Below, piece after piece: positions 52,135 to 60,124 of a stretch of 64,000 nt of DNA (position 1 is its first letter; every line of letters begins with the position of its first letter). The notes under the pieces were generated by a model. The model was not told the origin of the DNA, ran no database searches, and saw only the letters and a program-made list of their open reading frames with translations. The position numbers and the translations under genes were made by a program. The stretch is from assembly GCF_003224335.1 (NCBI RefSeq), contig NZ_QKLF01000004.1:1-64000 (forward strand). The letters run 5' to 3'. This DNA is from Curtobacterium sp. MCJR17_055 (GTDB lineage: Bacteria; Actinomycetota; Actinomycetes; Actinomycetales; Microbacteriaceae).

Positions 52135-53663
52135 CGCAGGACACCCCCGTCGACCCCCAGGCCACGCTCGACGGCTACGAGGTGTGGTTCCTCACCGGGT
52201 CCCAGGGCCTGTACGGCGAGGAGACCCTCCGCCAGGTCGAGGAGCAGAGCCGCGCCGTGCACGAGACGCTCGCCGGTGCCCTGCCGGTGAAGCTCGTGTG
52301 GAAGCCCGTGCTCAAGGACGCCGACGGCATCCGCCGGGCCCTCATCGAGGCGAGCGCGGACGACAAGGTCATCGGCGTCACGACGTGGATGCACACGTTC
52401 AGCCCCGCGAAGATGTGGATCAGCGGCCTCAACGCGCTGACGAAGCCGCTGCTGCACCTGCACACGCAGGCGAACGTCGCGCTGCCGTGGGCGGACATCG
52501 ACTTCGACTTCATGAACCTCAACCAGGCCGCGCACGGCGACCGCGAGTTCGGGTACGCGCTGGCCCGCATGGGCGTCCGGCACGCCACCGCCGTCGGTCA
52601 CGTGTCCGACCCGCGGGTGCAGCAGCGGGTGTCCGACTGGACCCGTGCCGCCGCCGGTGCCGCCGCGATCCGTCAGCTCAAGCTGACGCGCTTCGGCGAC
52701 AACATGCGCTACGTCGCCGTGACCGAGGGCGACAAGACCGAGGCCGAGATCGAGCTCGGCGTCCAGGTCAACACCTGGGGTGTCAACGACCTCGTCGCGG
52801 CCGTCGAGACCGCGACGGCCGACACCGCCGCCGTCGACGCGCTCGTCGCGGAGTACGACGCGGCCTACGACCTCGTGCCGGAACTGCGGGACGGCGGCGA
52901 GCGTCGCCAGTCCCTGCGCGACGGCGCCGCGATCGAGCTCGGCCTCCGCGCCATGCTCGCCGAGAACGGCTCCGCCGCGTTCACCACGAACTTCGAGGAC
53001 CTCGGCACGCTCAAGCAGCTGCCCGGCCTCGCGGTGCAGCGGCTCATGGCCGACGGGTACGGGTTCGGTGCCGAGGGCGACTGGAAGACCGCCGTGCTCG
53101 TCCGCGCGATGAACGTGGCCGGCGCCGGTCTCCCCGGTGGCGCCTCGCTCATGGAGGACTACACGTACGACCTCACCCCGGGCGCGGAGAAGATCCTCGG
53201 CGCACACATGCTCGAGGTCTCGCCCACGCTGACGTCGTCCACCCCGACGCTCGAGATCCACCCGCTCGGCATCGGCGGCAAGGACGACCCGGTGCGCCTG
53301 GTCTTCACCGCCGACGCCGGACCCGCCGTGGTCGCCGCGCTGTCCGACACGCGCGACGGCTTCCGCCTCACCGCGAACGTCGTCGAGGTCGTCGAGCCCA
53401 CCGAGGCGCTGCCGAACCTGCCCGTCGGCCGTGCCGTCTGGGAGCCGCAGCCGTCGTTCCCGGTGTCCGCCGAGGCCTGGCTCACCGCCGGTGCCGCGCA
53501 CCACACCGTGATGACGACCGCCGTCGGCATCCAGGTGGTCGAGGACCTCGCGACGATGATCGGCACCGAGTTCCTGGTCATCGACGAGCACACCACGCTG
53601 CGCGGCTTCCGCGACGAGGTCCGCACGCAGCAGACCTGGCACCGGCTCGACCGGGGCTTCTGA
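52131..53663 (+). CDS. araA: L-arabinose isomerase
   Basis: A 510-residue AraA. The N-terminus [17 protein letters not shown], the [14 protein letters not shown] block and the metal-site region [20 protein letters not shown] are all family hallmarks. It converts L-arabinose to L-ribulose, the first step of the pathway. GAAGGAG precedes the ATG at 52131, which overlaps the araD stop. Length is normal for the family. Confidence 0.96.
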   Translation: MTQDTPVDPQATLDGYEVWFLTGSQGLYGEETLRQVEEQSRAVHETLAGALPVKLVWKPVLKDADGIRRALIEASADDKVIGVTTWMHTFSPAKMWISGLNALTKPLLHLHTQANVALPWADIDFDFMNLNQAAHGDREFGYALARMGVRHATAVGHVSDPRVQQRVSDWTRAAAGAAAIRQLKLTRFGDNMRYVAVTEGDKTEAEIELGVQVNTWGVNDLVAAVETATADTAAVDALVAEYDAAYDLVPELRDGGERRQSLRDGAAIELGLRAMLAENGSAAFTTNFEDLGTLKQLPGLAVQRLMADGYGFGAEGDWKTAVLVRAMNVAGAGLPGGASLMEDYTYDLTPGAEKILGAHMLEVSPTLTSSTPTLEIHPLGIGGKDDPVRLVFTADAGPAVVAALSDTRDGFRLTANVVEVVEPTEALPNLPVGRAVWEPQPSFPVSAEAWLTAGAAHHTVMTTAVGIQVVEDLATMIGTEFLVIDEHTTLRGFRDEVRTQQTWHRLDRGF

Positions 53664-53682
53664 GCCGGTCGGGAGGCCTACG

Positions 53683-54969
53683 ATGAGCGACGTGATCGAC
53701 GACGACACCACCACCGCAGCCCACACCCGCACCAACTGGGCGGGGAACGTCACCTACTCGGCGAGCCACCTGGCGGAACCGACGAGCCTCGACGAACTCC
53801 AGCGGCTGGTCGCCACCACCCCGCGCCTGACGGCGCTCGGGTCGCGGCACTCGTTCAACACCATCGCCGACACCGACGCGGTGCAGGTGACGCTCACGGG
53901 CCTCCCGCCCGAACTCGACGTGGACGGCGAGCGGCGCGTGGCGCGCGTCGCCGCCGGCCTCACGCACGCCCAGGTGGCCGTCGCCCTGGAGGCCCGTGGC
54001 TGGGCACTCGCGAACCTCGCCTCCCTGCCGCACATCTCCGTCGCCGGTGCCGTCGCGACCGGCACCCACGGCTCGGGTGTCGGCAACGCCTCGCTGGCGC
54101 AGTCGGTCGTCGGGGTCGAGATCGTGCGGGCCTCCGGGGAGGTCGAGCTCGTCGGCGCGGACGACCCCCGGCTCGACGCGCACCGGGTCGCGCTCGGCGC
54201 ACTCGGCGTCGTCGTCGCGGTGCACCTCGCCGTCGAACCGAGCTACCGCGTCGCCCAGACGGTGCACACCGGCCTCGGGTGGGACGTCGTCGACGCGCAG
54301 TTCGAGCAGATCATGTCGGCCGGGTACAGCGTCAGCATGTTCACCGGGTACACCGCCGACGGCGTCCGCCAGATCTGGACGAAGCGGCGCGAGGACCGGG
54401 ACGACGCGGTCATCGACCTCGCCGCGCTCGGGGCCGTCGCCGGCGCCGAACCGATCCACCCCGTACCGGGCAGCGAGACCGCGGGCGTCACCGAACAGGG
54501 CGGCGTGCCCGGACCCTGGCACGAGCGGCTCCCGCACTTCCGGTCGTCGTTCACGCCGTCCGCCGGCGAGGAGATCCAGGCGGAGTACATGGTCGCCGCC
54601 ACGGACGCCGTCCCCGCGATCCAGGCCCTGCGCGAGATCGGCGAGGCCATCGCACCGGTGCTCTTCGTCTCCGAGATCCGACGCATCGCGGCGGACGACG
54701 CCTGGCTCGCGCCGAGCTCGGGACAGGACTCGGTCGCGTTCCACTTCACCTTCCGTCGGCAGACCGAGGACGTGGCCGTCGCGCTGCCCCTCATCGAGAA
54801 CGCCCTCGCGCCCTTCGCTCCCCGTCCGCACTGGGGGAAGGTCACCGCGGCGACGCCGGAGCGGCTGCACCAGGTCTACCCGCAGCTCGGGGCGTTCGCG
54901 GCACTCGCGCGGGACCTCGACCCGCAGGGCCGGTTCCGCAACCCGTTCCTGGACCGCGTGCTCGGCTGA
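53683..54969 (+). CDS. Alditol oxidase-like FAD-dependent oxidoreductase
   Basis: A 428-residue vanillyl-alcohol-oxidase-fold protein close to Streptomyces AldO. It begins with TNWAGNVTYSA, has the covalent-FAD His56 in LGSRHSFN, the LPHISVAGAVATGTHGSGVGN loop, and the ALO-type C-terminal RPHWGK. Such enzymes oxidise xylitol, sorbitol or other polyols with O2, giving aldoses and H2O2. It starts 19 nt after the araA stop and is likely co-transcribed, so arabitol/xylitol oxidation feeding the pentose pathway is plausible. Confidence 0.9.
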   Translation: MSDVIDDDTTTAAHTRTNWAGNVTYSASHLAEPTSLDELQRLVATTPRLTALGSRHSFNTIADTDAVQVTLTGLPPELDVDGERRVARVAAGLTHAQVAVALEARGWALANLASLPHISVAGAVATGTHGSGVGNASLAQSVVGVEIVRASGEVELVGADDPRLDAHRVALGALGVVVAVHLAVEPSYRVAQTVHTGLGWDVVDAQFEQIMSAGYSVSMFTGYTADGVRQIWTKRREDRDDAVIDLAALGAVAGAEPIHPVPGSETAGVTEQGGVPGPWHERLPHFRSSFTPSAGEEIQAEYMVAATDAVPAIQALREIGEAIAPVLFVSEIRRIAADDAWLAPSSGQDSVAFHFTFRRQTEDVAVALPLIENALAPFAPRPHWGKVTAATPERLHQVYPQLGAFAALARDLDPQGRFRNPFLDRVLG

Positions 54970-54992
54970 CGCGCGCGGCGCAGTGGACCGGA

Positions 54993-55025
54993 GCGCCCCG
55001 CACCGCTGGATGCGGCGCGGGGCGC
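54993..55025. terminator. Terminator of the arabinose/alditol-oxidase operon
   Basis: GCGCCCCGC (54993-55001) pairs with GCGGGGCGC (55017-55025), with inner pairing continuing in the loop. It is convergent with the small gene at 55031. Confidence 0.75.
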
Positions 55026-55030
55026 CCGTG

Positions 55031-55144
55031 TCACTGGCCCGTGCGGCGCAGGTCGAGCAGGAACCGGGCGAGAGTCACGAGCAAACTCGCGATCCCCAAC
55101 CACGGGACCTGACGCCTGGGCCGGCGTTCGGTGTCTTGCGACAT
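55031..55144 (-). CDS. Single-span 37-residue membrane protein
   Basis: A 37-residue protein: a basic N-terminus (about 1-12), one hydrophobic helix VPWLGIASLLVTLARFLLDL (14-33) and a basic end. A near-perfect ribosome-binding site, AGGAGG, lies 6 nt before the ATG at 55144, which is the main reason to believe it. It is too short for homology judgement. The preceding 360 bp carries no other gene on this strand. Confidence 0.55.
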   Translation of the reverse strand: MSQDTERRPRRQVPWLGIASLLVTLARFLLDLRRTGQ

Positions 55145-55224
55145 CGAGTACCTCCTGGTGTCATCGCCGGCGGACACGAGGAGCGTGAGCCAGGGGTGTG
55201 CCGCCGAGCGGGCTCGGCTACACT

Positions 55225-55321
55225 CTTCCCGAGTGCTGAACTCGGGGAACGGTGTCTTCCCCTGGCCCTCCACTCGGAGAGCGAACCGAAGCCCGGGACT
55301 GTTTGCCCAGTCCCGGGCTTC
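55225..55321 (+). ncRNA. Candidate small RNA or attenuated leader
   Basis: TACACT (55219-55224) is a possible -10. The next ~95 nt can fold as CCCGAGT-GCTGA-ACTCGGG (55228-55246) or, alternatively, as GGGGAA...TTCCCC, followed by a small CTC/GAG hairpin and a 14-bp terminator stem. I do not recognise the RNA family. It may be a free sRNA or a leader that ends before the gene at 55507. Confidence 0.4.
55288..55321. terminator. Strong terminator hairpin
   Basis: A perfect 14-bp stem, GAAGCCCGGGACTG (55288-55301) with CAGTCCCGGGCTTC (55308-55321), loop TTTGCC. No protein gene ends near it, which is the main argument for a small RNA here. Confidence 0.8.
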
Positions 55322-55506
55322 ACTCGTCCGCCCTGAACGCGCTCCGGCGGTCGCGCGCTCGCCGTTCAGCCTAACGGCCTGATACACGTATTCCAGTTGC
55401 GCGTTGCCGCTGCGTCGCCGCCGCTCACAGGGGATGCCGGGGGAGTGCACCGGCAGCGCACCGGTGCACTGCCGCGTGCGCACATGTGAGGACGCAAAGG
55501 TCAGGT

Positions 55507-56364
55507 ATGGCGAACCTGAACCGCATCCTCGGCATGGCCTCGAAGGTCATCGACAAGCAACTCCAGAAGCGCTCCGGCCAGCCCGGTGCCGGGAACCAGG
55601 GCGGTGCGCAGCAGCCGGGCGGCATGCAGCAGTACCGGCAGCCCGGTCGATTGGGTGGCACCGACTGGCGCGGCCTGGTCCGGACGGCCGCGGACAGGTT
55701 GACCGGTGACGACCGGAGCGGCCACGACTCCGCGCGGCAGCCGCAGCAGCCGACCGGACAGCAGCCGTACGGGCAGCCGACCGGTGGGCGACCCGCACGC
55801 ACGCCCGCGACCGATGCCGACCGTGTGGCGATCGCGAAGTACGACTACCTGCTGAAGACCGCGGACCCCGAGCGTCTGGAGCAGGCGCACCACGACGCGT
55901 TCGCTCGCCTGACCCCGGAGCAGCGACAGCAGGTGCTCCAGCGACTCAACGCCGAGGTCCCGCAGCACGACCGGTCGACCGATGCGTCCCCGGCCGGCTT
56001 GGCGAGGGCCGCGACCCGGGGCGAGACGAGCCGTCCGGGGACGATGCGGAAGGTCCTCGCCGGCACCGCGATCGGTGGCGGAGCACTCGCGGTCGGCGGA
56101 CTCGCGGTGGCGGTCGCGGGCGGCGCGGTCCTCAGCGCGGCAGCGGGACCGGTGCTCGCGCAGGCGGCTGACCTCGGCGTCGACTTCGAGGGCGTCGCGT
56201 CCGGCCTGGGCGACACCGTGAGCGGTGGGCTCAGTGACCTCGGCGGTGGCGTCGAGGGTGTCGCCGCACAGGGTGAGCAGGCACTCGGCGGGCTCGGCGA
56301 CCAGGTCGGGAACCTCGGCGAGGGCTTCCAGTGGCCCGGGATCGGCGACTTCTTCGACCGCTGA
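55507..56364 (+). CDS. Hypothetical protein with Gln/Gly-rich linker and membrane segment
   Basis: A 285-residue protein. The N-terminal MANLNRILGMASKVIDKQLQ helix is followed by a Gln/Gly/Pro-rich low-complexity region (about 25-100). A charged helical domain (DADRVAIAKYDYLLKTADPE, LTPEQRQQVLQRLNAEVP) precedes a Gly/Ala-rich hydrophobic segment (about 180-215) and a Gly-rich C-terminal tail. The middle domain recurs in actinobacterial proteins of unknown role. Start ATG at 55507. A GTG-less upstream frame is possible but lacks a ribosome-binding site. Confidence 0.75.
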   Translation: MANLNRILGMASKVIDKQLQKRSGQPGAGNQGGAQQPGGMQQYRQPGRLGGTDWRGLVRTAADRLTGDDRSGHDSARQPQQPTGQQPYGQPTGGRPARTPATDADRVAIAKYDYLLKTADPERLEQAHHDAFARLTPEQRQQVLQRLNAEVPQHDRSTDASPAGLARAATRGETSRPGTMRKVLAGTAIGGGALAVGGLAVAVAGGAVLSAAAGPVLAQAADLGVDFEGVASGLGDTVSGGLSDLGGGVEGVAAQGEQALGGLGDQVGNLGEGFQWPGIGDFFDR

Positions 56365-56385
56365 GCCGGTCTGGAGGTCGCCCCC

Positions 56386-56420
56386 CTGGTCCGTCGTCGG
56401 CGTGCGCCCCGACGGACCAG
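56386..56420. terminator. Convergent terminator hairpin
   Basis: CTGGTCCGTCG (56386-56396) pairs with CGACGGACCAG (56410-56420) between the hypothetical gene and the eis-like gene. Confidence 0.7.
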
Positions 56421-56427
56421 GCCGGCC

Positions 56428-57756
56428 TCAGAAGTACGTGATCCCGTGCGGCGTGCGCGGCGGGGTCAGCATCGACCGCAGCAGGGTCGGGGCGGCCTCG
56501 TCGGCGGCGAGCAGCAGCCCGGCGGCCGCCAGGGTCTGCGGCGACACCGACCCGATGAGCACCGCTCCGAGGTCGGCGACGTCGAGCGCGATGTCGGAGC
56601 CGGCCGCGTCGGCGTCGTCGGCCAGTCGGGTGACGGTGCCACAGGCCTCCCGGACGTCGAGCCGGTACGTGCCGGACGCGTGGCCGAGCGCATCCGTGAC
56701 GGCGAGCGTGAGCGATCCGTCGACCGCGTACGGGCGGGACTCGAGCACGGCGGCGACGTCCAGGACGCGGAGCCAGACGTGGTCCTCCTCGTGGTCGACG
56801 TCGAACGCGCGGTTGTCGGCGACGGCGGCGACGATCGGGTCGTCCAGACGCGAGCGGTCGTAGACGACCACGTCGTTCAGGTCGATCGAGAGCAGGAACT
56901 CCCACAGCGACAGGTAGGCCTCGTCGGTCACGTAGACGAGGTCGACGACCTCGACGCGGGTGTCCTCACCGGTCTTGCCCTCGACGACGCGCCAGGTGAC
57001 GTAGCCGTCGACCTCGTCCGAGCCGTCGGGGCGGTGCACGGCGGCGCGGACGTCCTTCGCCTTCTGGCCGTCGCGGCCGATCTCCCCGAACACGATCGGC
57101 CACGTGCCGGTGTTGCGGACCATCGAGCCCGGTGTGCGGGCGTGGAACCGGGCGAAGACCTCCTGGCCGACGCCGTCCGCGAGCCACTGCGGCGGGACCA
57201 CCGCGACCGTGCCGGTGGTCGGGGCGAGGAAGGGGAGCGCGCGGGCGCGGCGGACACGGACCGCACGCTCGCGGATGGCGCAGCCGAACCCGAAGCGGCG
57301 GTAGATCGTGCCCTCGGACGCCGTGAGGGACGCCATCGCGTACCCCTCGGCGACACCGCGCTCGAGCGCGTGCGTCATCATCCGCCGGAGGATCCCGCGC
57401 CGACGCTCGGTCGGGCGGACGGTCACCGCGGACACCGCCTGCGTGTCGATCGCGGTCCCGTCACCCCAGCTGAGCGCCTTCCGGAACCACGTGAACGTGC
57501 CAGCGGGCCAGGTCTCGTCGACCGACCCCGACGCTGGCTGTCGGACGTACACCCCGAGGAAGGTCTCCTGGTCGGCGATCATGTGCGCCGCCATGCGGGC
57601 TGCCGCTTCGTCGGTCTCGGTCGGCTCGTGGAAGCCGAGGCCGACGGCGTCCATCCACGGCTTCGTCCTGCTGTCCGGAGCTCCCTGGTCGTCGGTCCCC
57701 GGGTGGAACTCCCGGAGCTCGTAGCGGTCGGCGGACGCGTCGTTGATCGATCCCAC
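56428..57756 (-). CDS. Eis-family GNAT N-acetyltransferase
   Basis: A 442-residue protein with the three-part Eis layout: an N-terminal GNAT domain (acetyl-CoA motif VTVRPTERRRGILRRMMTHAL near 115), a second GNAT-like domain and a C-terminal sterol-carrier-like domain. It ends in Phe (HGITYF), whose carboxylate is catalytic in Eis. Eis enzymes acetylate aminoglycosides, polyamines and lysines, so this may give low-level aminoglycoside tolerance. It is monocistronic. Confidence 0.92.
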   Translation of the reverse strand: MGSINDASADRYELREFHPGTDDQGAPDSRTKPWMDAVGLGFHEPTETDEAAARMAAHMIADQETFLGVYVRQPASGSVDETWPAGTFTWFRKALSWGDGTAIDTQAVSAVTVRPTERRRGILRRMMTHALERGVAEGYAMASLTASEGTIYRRFGFGCAIRERAVRVRRARALPFLAPTTGTVAVVPPQWLADGVGQEVFARFHARTPGSMVRNTGTWPIVFGEIGRDGQKAKDVRAAVHRPDGSDEVDGYVTWRVVEGKTGEDTRVEVVDLVYVTDEAYLSLWEFLLSIDLNDVVVYDRSRLDDPIVAAVADNRAFDVDHEEDHVWLRVLDVAAVLESRPYAVDGSLTLAVTDALGHASGTYRLDVREACGTVTRLADDADAAGSDIALDVADLGAVLIGSVSPQTLAAAGLLLAADEAAPTLLRSMLTPPRTPHGITYF

Positions 57757-57789
57757 GTGGCCGACCCTACCGGCGTCCGGTGGCGGTCG

Positions 57790-59322
57790 TCAGGGCATCC
57801 GGCGGGCGGCCTCCTGGGCGACGACCCGGTCGCGGTCCGGCATCGCGCGCATCTGCTGCAGCGGCCGCTGCATGCGCGGGTTCCGGCGGAGCTCCGGCTC
57901 GGCGCGGTCCAGGAAGGCCCAGTACCCGGCGGTGAACGGGCACGCGTCGGGGCCCAGACGCCGGGTCGGGTCGAACCGGCAGCCCCCGCAGTGGTCGGTC
58001 ATCCGGTCGATGTAGCGGCCGCCGGCGGCGTAGGGCTTCGTCGCCACGACCCCGCCGTCGGCGTGCTGGGACATCCCGATGACGTTCGCCGGCATCACCC
58101 AGTCGGTACCGTCGACGAACACGTCGGTGAACCACCCGGTCAGCGCGACCGGGTCGTAGCCGCGCTGCAGCGCCCAGTTGCCGAGGACCATGAGCCGTTG
58201 GATGTGGTGCACCCAGCCGTGGTCGCGGAGGTCGTCGAGGGCGACGGTGAGACAGACCGCGTCCACCTCGGTCGCGTCCAGCTCCCGCCACCAGGCCGGG
58301 AGGCCCCTTCCGGCTCCGACGGCCGGCCCGCGCCCGGCGCGCTCCGGCTCCGGGGCGGACGGTCGCGCTCCGAGGGCTCCGGCGTCGCTGCCGTAGTCGT
58401 CCCCGAGCCACCAGTACAGGTGCCAGACGTAGTCGCGCCAGCCGGCGATCTGGCGGACGAACCCCTCGACGCTCGCCAGCGGGGCCGCACCCTGCTCGTG
58501 CGCCCGGAGTGCCGCACCGATGGCATCGCGCGGGTCGAGCACGCCGAGGTTGAGCGGCACGCTGAGCAGGGAGTGCGCCATCGTCCGGTCGTTCGTCAGC
58601 ACGGCGTCCTCGTACGGGCCGAAGTCCCCGAGCCGGACCGCGACGAAGTCGTCGAGCGCGGCCTGCGCCTCGTCGGCCGTGACCGCGAACCGCCGTCGGT
58701 CGTCACGCCCGACGAAGCGCACGAGTCCGTCGCGCTCCCAGCGGTCCAGGTCGGCCCGGACCTCCTCGTCGACCTCGTCCTCGGTCGGCGACCACGGCTC
58801 GGGCAGGCCGAGGGTCGTGGCCCCACGTGGCGGTGGCTGCCGGTTCTGCGCGTCGAGGCTGAACGCGCCGCCGAGGGGCGCGTCGTGCCGCATCAACCAG
58901 CCCTCGCGGCGCCGGACCCGCTCGTAGTGGGTCTCCATGACGAAACGTCCGCCCTGGTCGGCTGCCCATGCGGCGAAGTCGTCCTCGTCGGTGACGAACC
59001 CGCGGCTCGGGAGCACGACGGTGTCGTGGCCGTGCTGCCGGACCTCCCCGCGCAGGACGCGCGACGGCGGGTCGACCACCTCGAGCGCGTGCTGACCGAC
59101 CAGGGCGTCGCGGAGTCGCTCCACCTGGACGTGCTCGGCCCGGTCGCCGAGGTCCCGGACGCGGTGCCGCAGGGCGCTGAGCCACAGGTGCGCCTTCGTC
59201 CGGCGGACGGGGCGGGCGGTCAGGAACTCGCGCGCCTCGACGACCACCGTGCGCCCGCCGTCGTCGAAGAGGGGACCGTACTGTCCGGGCAGGACCAGGC
59301 GGCGGCGCGGGGTGTCGGTCAC
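57790..59322 (-). CDS. FeS-BCP family cryptochrome/photolyase (PhrB-like)
   Basis: A 510-residue iron-sulfur bacterial cryptochrome/photolyase. Four cysteines (357, 445, 448, 461) have the spacing 88-3-13 of the 4Fe-4S ligands in Agrobacterium PhrB, in AVCLTV, DHCGGC and GPDACPF. The N-terminus RLVLPGQYGPLFDD is also typical. PhrB-type enzymes repair (6-4) photoproducts using FAD and an antenna chromophore. The GTG at 59322 has TAGCGT 7 nt upstream (leaderless), which decides it over the ATG at 59358. Confidence 0.93.
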   Translation of the reverse strand: MTDTPRRRLVLPGQYGPLFDDGGRTVVVEAREFLTARPVRRTKAHLWLSALRHRVRDLGDRAEHVQVERLRDALVGQHALEVVDPPSRVLRGEVRQHGHDTVVLPSRGFVTDEDDFAAWAADQGGRFVMETHYERVRRREGWLMRHDAPLGGAFSLDAQNRQPPPRGATTLGLPEPWSPTEDEVDEEVRADLDRWERDGLVRFVGRDDRRRFAVTADEAQAALDDFVAVRLGDFGPYEDAVLTNDRTMAHSLLSVPLNLGVLDPRDAIGAALRAHEQGAAPLASVEGFVRQIAGWRDYVWHLYWWLGDDYGSDAGALGARPSAPEPERAGRGPAVGAGRGLPAWWRELDATEVDAVCLTVALDDLRDHGWVHHIQRLMVLGNWALQRGYDPVALTGWFTDVFVDGTDWVMPANVIGMSQHADGGVVATKPYAAGGRYIDRMTDHCGGCRFDPTRRLGPDACPFTAGYWAFLDRAEPELRRNPRMQRPLQQMRAMPDRDRVVAQEAARRMP

Positions 59323-59329
59323 GCCGGGG

Positions 59330-59335
59330 ACGCTA
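59330..59335 (-). promoter_or_regulatory. -10 box of the photolyase gene (leaderless)
   Basis: TAGCGT on the minus strand ends 7 nt before the GTG at 59322. Confidence 0.55.
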
Positions 59336-59364
59336 CGCGGGACACCCGACACCGACACCGCCGC

Positions 59365-59892
59365 TCAGTCGGTCGCGCCGCGGGGTGGGTCGACGAGCAG
59401 GGCGACGCGGTCGTCGAGGTAGGCGGCGAGCGGCACGTCGGTGCCCGCCGTCGCCGACCAGCGGACCCGGGGGGTGCCGTCGCGGACGAACAGCGTGCCG
59501 TTGCCGTCGACCAGGGAGTCGTCGAGGGGGATCGGCGTCGCGCCGTGGTTCACGGTGTCGCCCGGGGCGAAGTGCCCCTTCGCCGCGGCTGCCCGGTAGG
59601 CACGGCGGACCTCGGCGGACACGGACACGAACTGCGCGCGGCCGGCCTCGGTGACCCGGGTGATGGACCCGGTCGACCACACCCGCCCGGCCGTCTCGGG
59701 CGAGGAGCCGAGCAGCAGCGCCCCGACGCGCCAGACCCGGCCGAGCGAGCGGATCGTCGGGTCACGTCGGATCCCGAGCACCGGCTTCGGCTCGACGTAC
59801 TCCCCGAGCGCCTCGTCCCGGGTACCGGCCGCACCGAGTCGGTCCGCCGCCCCGGCGAGCAGCACCCGCGCCCGTTCCACCCCGTCCCTCAC
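59365..59892 (-). CDS. Hypothetical protein
   Basis: A 175-residue soluble protein with no motif I recognise. The N-terminal helix (MRDGVERARVLLAGAADRL) is followed by a beta-rich domain including RVWSTGSITRVTEAGRAQF and HFAPGDTVNHGATPIPLDDS. GTG at 59892 has TAGGCT 7 nt upstream, supporting a leaderless start. It is transcribed in the same direction as the photolyase gene, with 42 nt between, but the latter has its own promoter. Confidence 0.7.
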   Translation of the reverse strand: MRDGVERARVLLAGAADRLGAAGTRDEALGEYVEPKPVLGIRRDPTIRSLGRVWRVGALLLGSSPETAGRVWSTGSITRVTEAGRAQFVSVSAEVRRAYRAAAAKGHFAPGDTVNHGATPIPLDDSLVDGNGTLFVRDGTPRVRWSATAGTDVPLAAYLDDRVALLVDPPRGATD

Positions 59893-59899
59893 CCGCCAG

Positions 59900-59905
59900 A
59901 GCCTA
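59900..59905 (-). promoter_or_regulatory. -10 box of the hypothetical gene (leaderless)
   Basis: TAGGCT on the minus strand ends 7 nt before the GTG at 59892. Confidence 0.5.
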
Positions 59906-60124
59906 GACGCGGCAGGATGGTCGAGCGGTCGGGGTACGAGCAGCTGTGGTCGCGCTCGGTTCGCTGGGGTTCACTGGTGGTCCGGTCCGATCCCGGCCTG
60001 TCGCCGCAGCTGCGTCACCGACGACGCGACCGGGCGGTCGGCACCCTGGCCACCGCCACCACGACGTCCGTCGCACCGATGCTCGTCGACCCCGACGACC
60101 ATCGCTCCTGCCGAGGAGGACACC

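Larger units (their letters stand above)
55145..55506. other. Gene-free interval with a possible small RNA
   Basis: There is no convincing protein here. It contains a promoter-like hexamer, a chain of hairpins ending in a strong terminator (see 55225-55321), and an inverted repeat AGTGCACCGG/CCGGTGCACT (55444-55453 and 55461-55470) shortly before the next gene, which may be a regulatory site of that gene. Confidence 0.5.

Noticed and set aside
55225-55321. SRP RNA (4.5S) or 6S RNA
   Set aside because: The universally conserved SRP loop sequence is absent, and no 6S-like central bubble is evident. It is left as an unassigned candidate.
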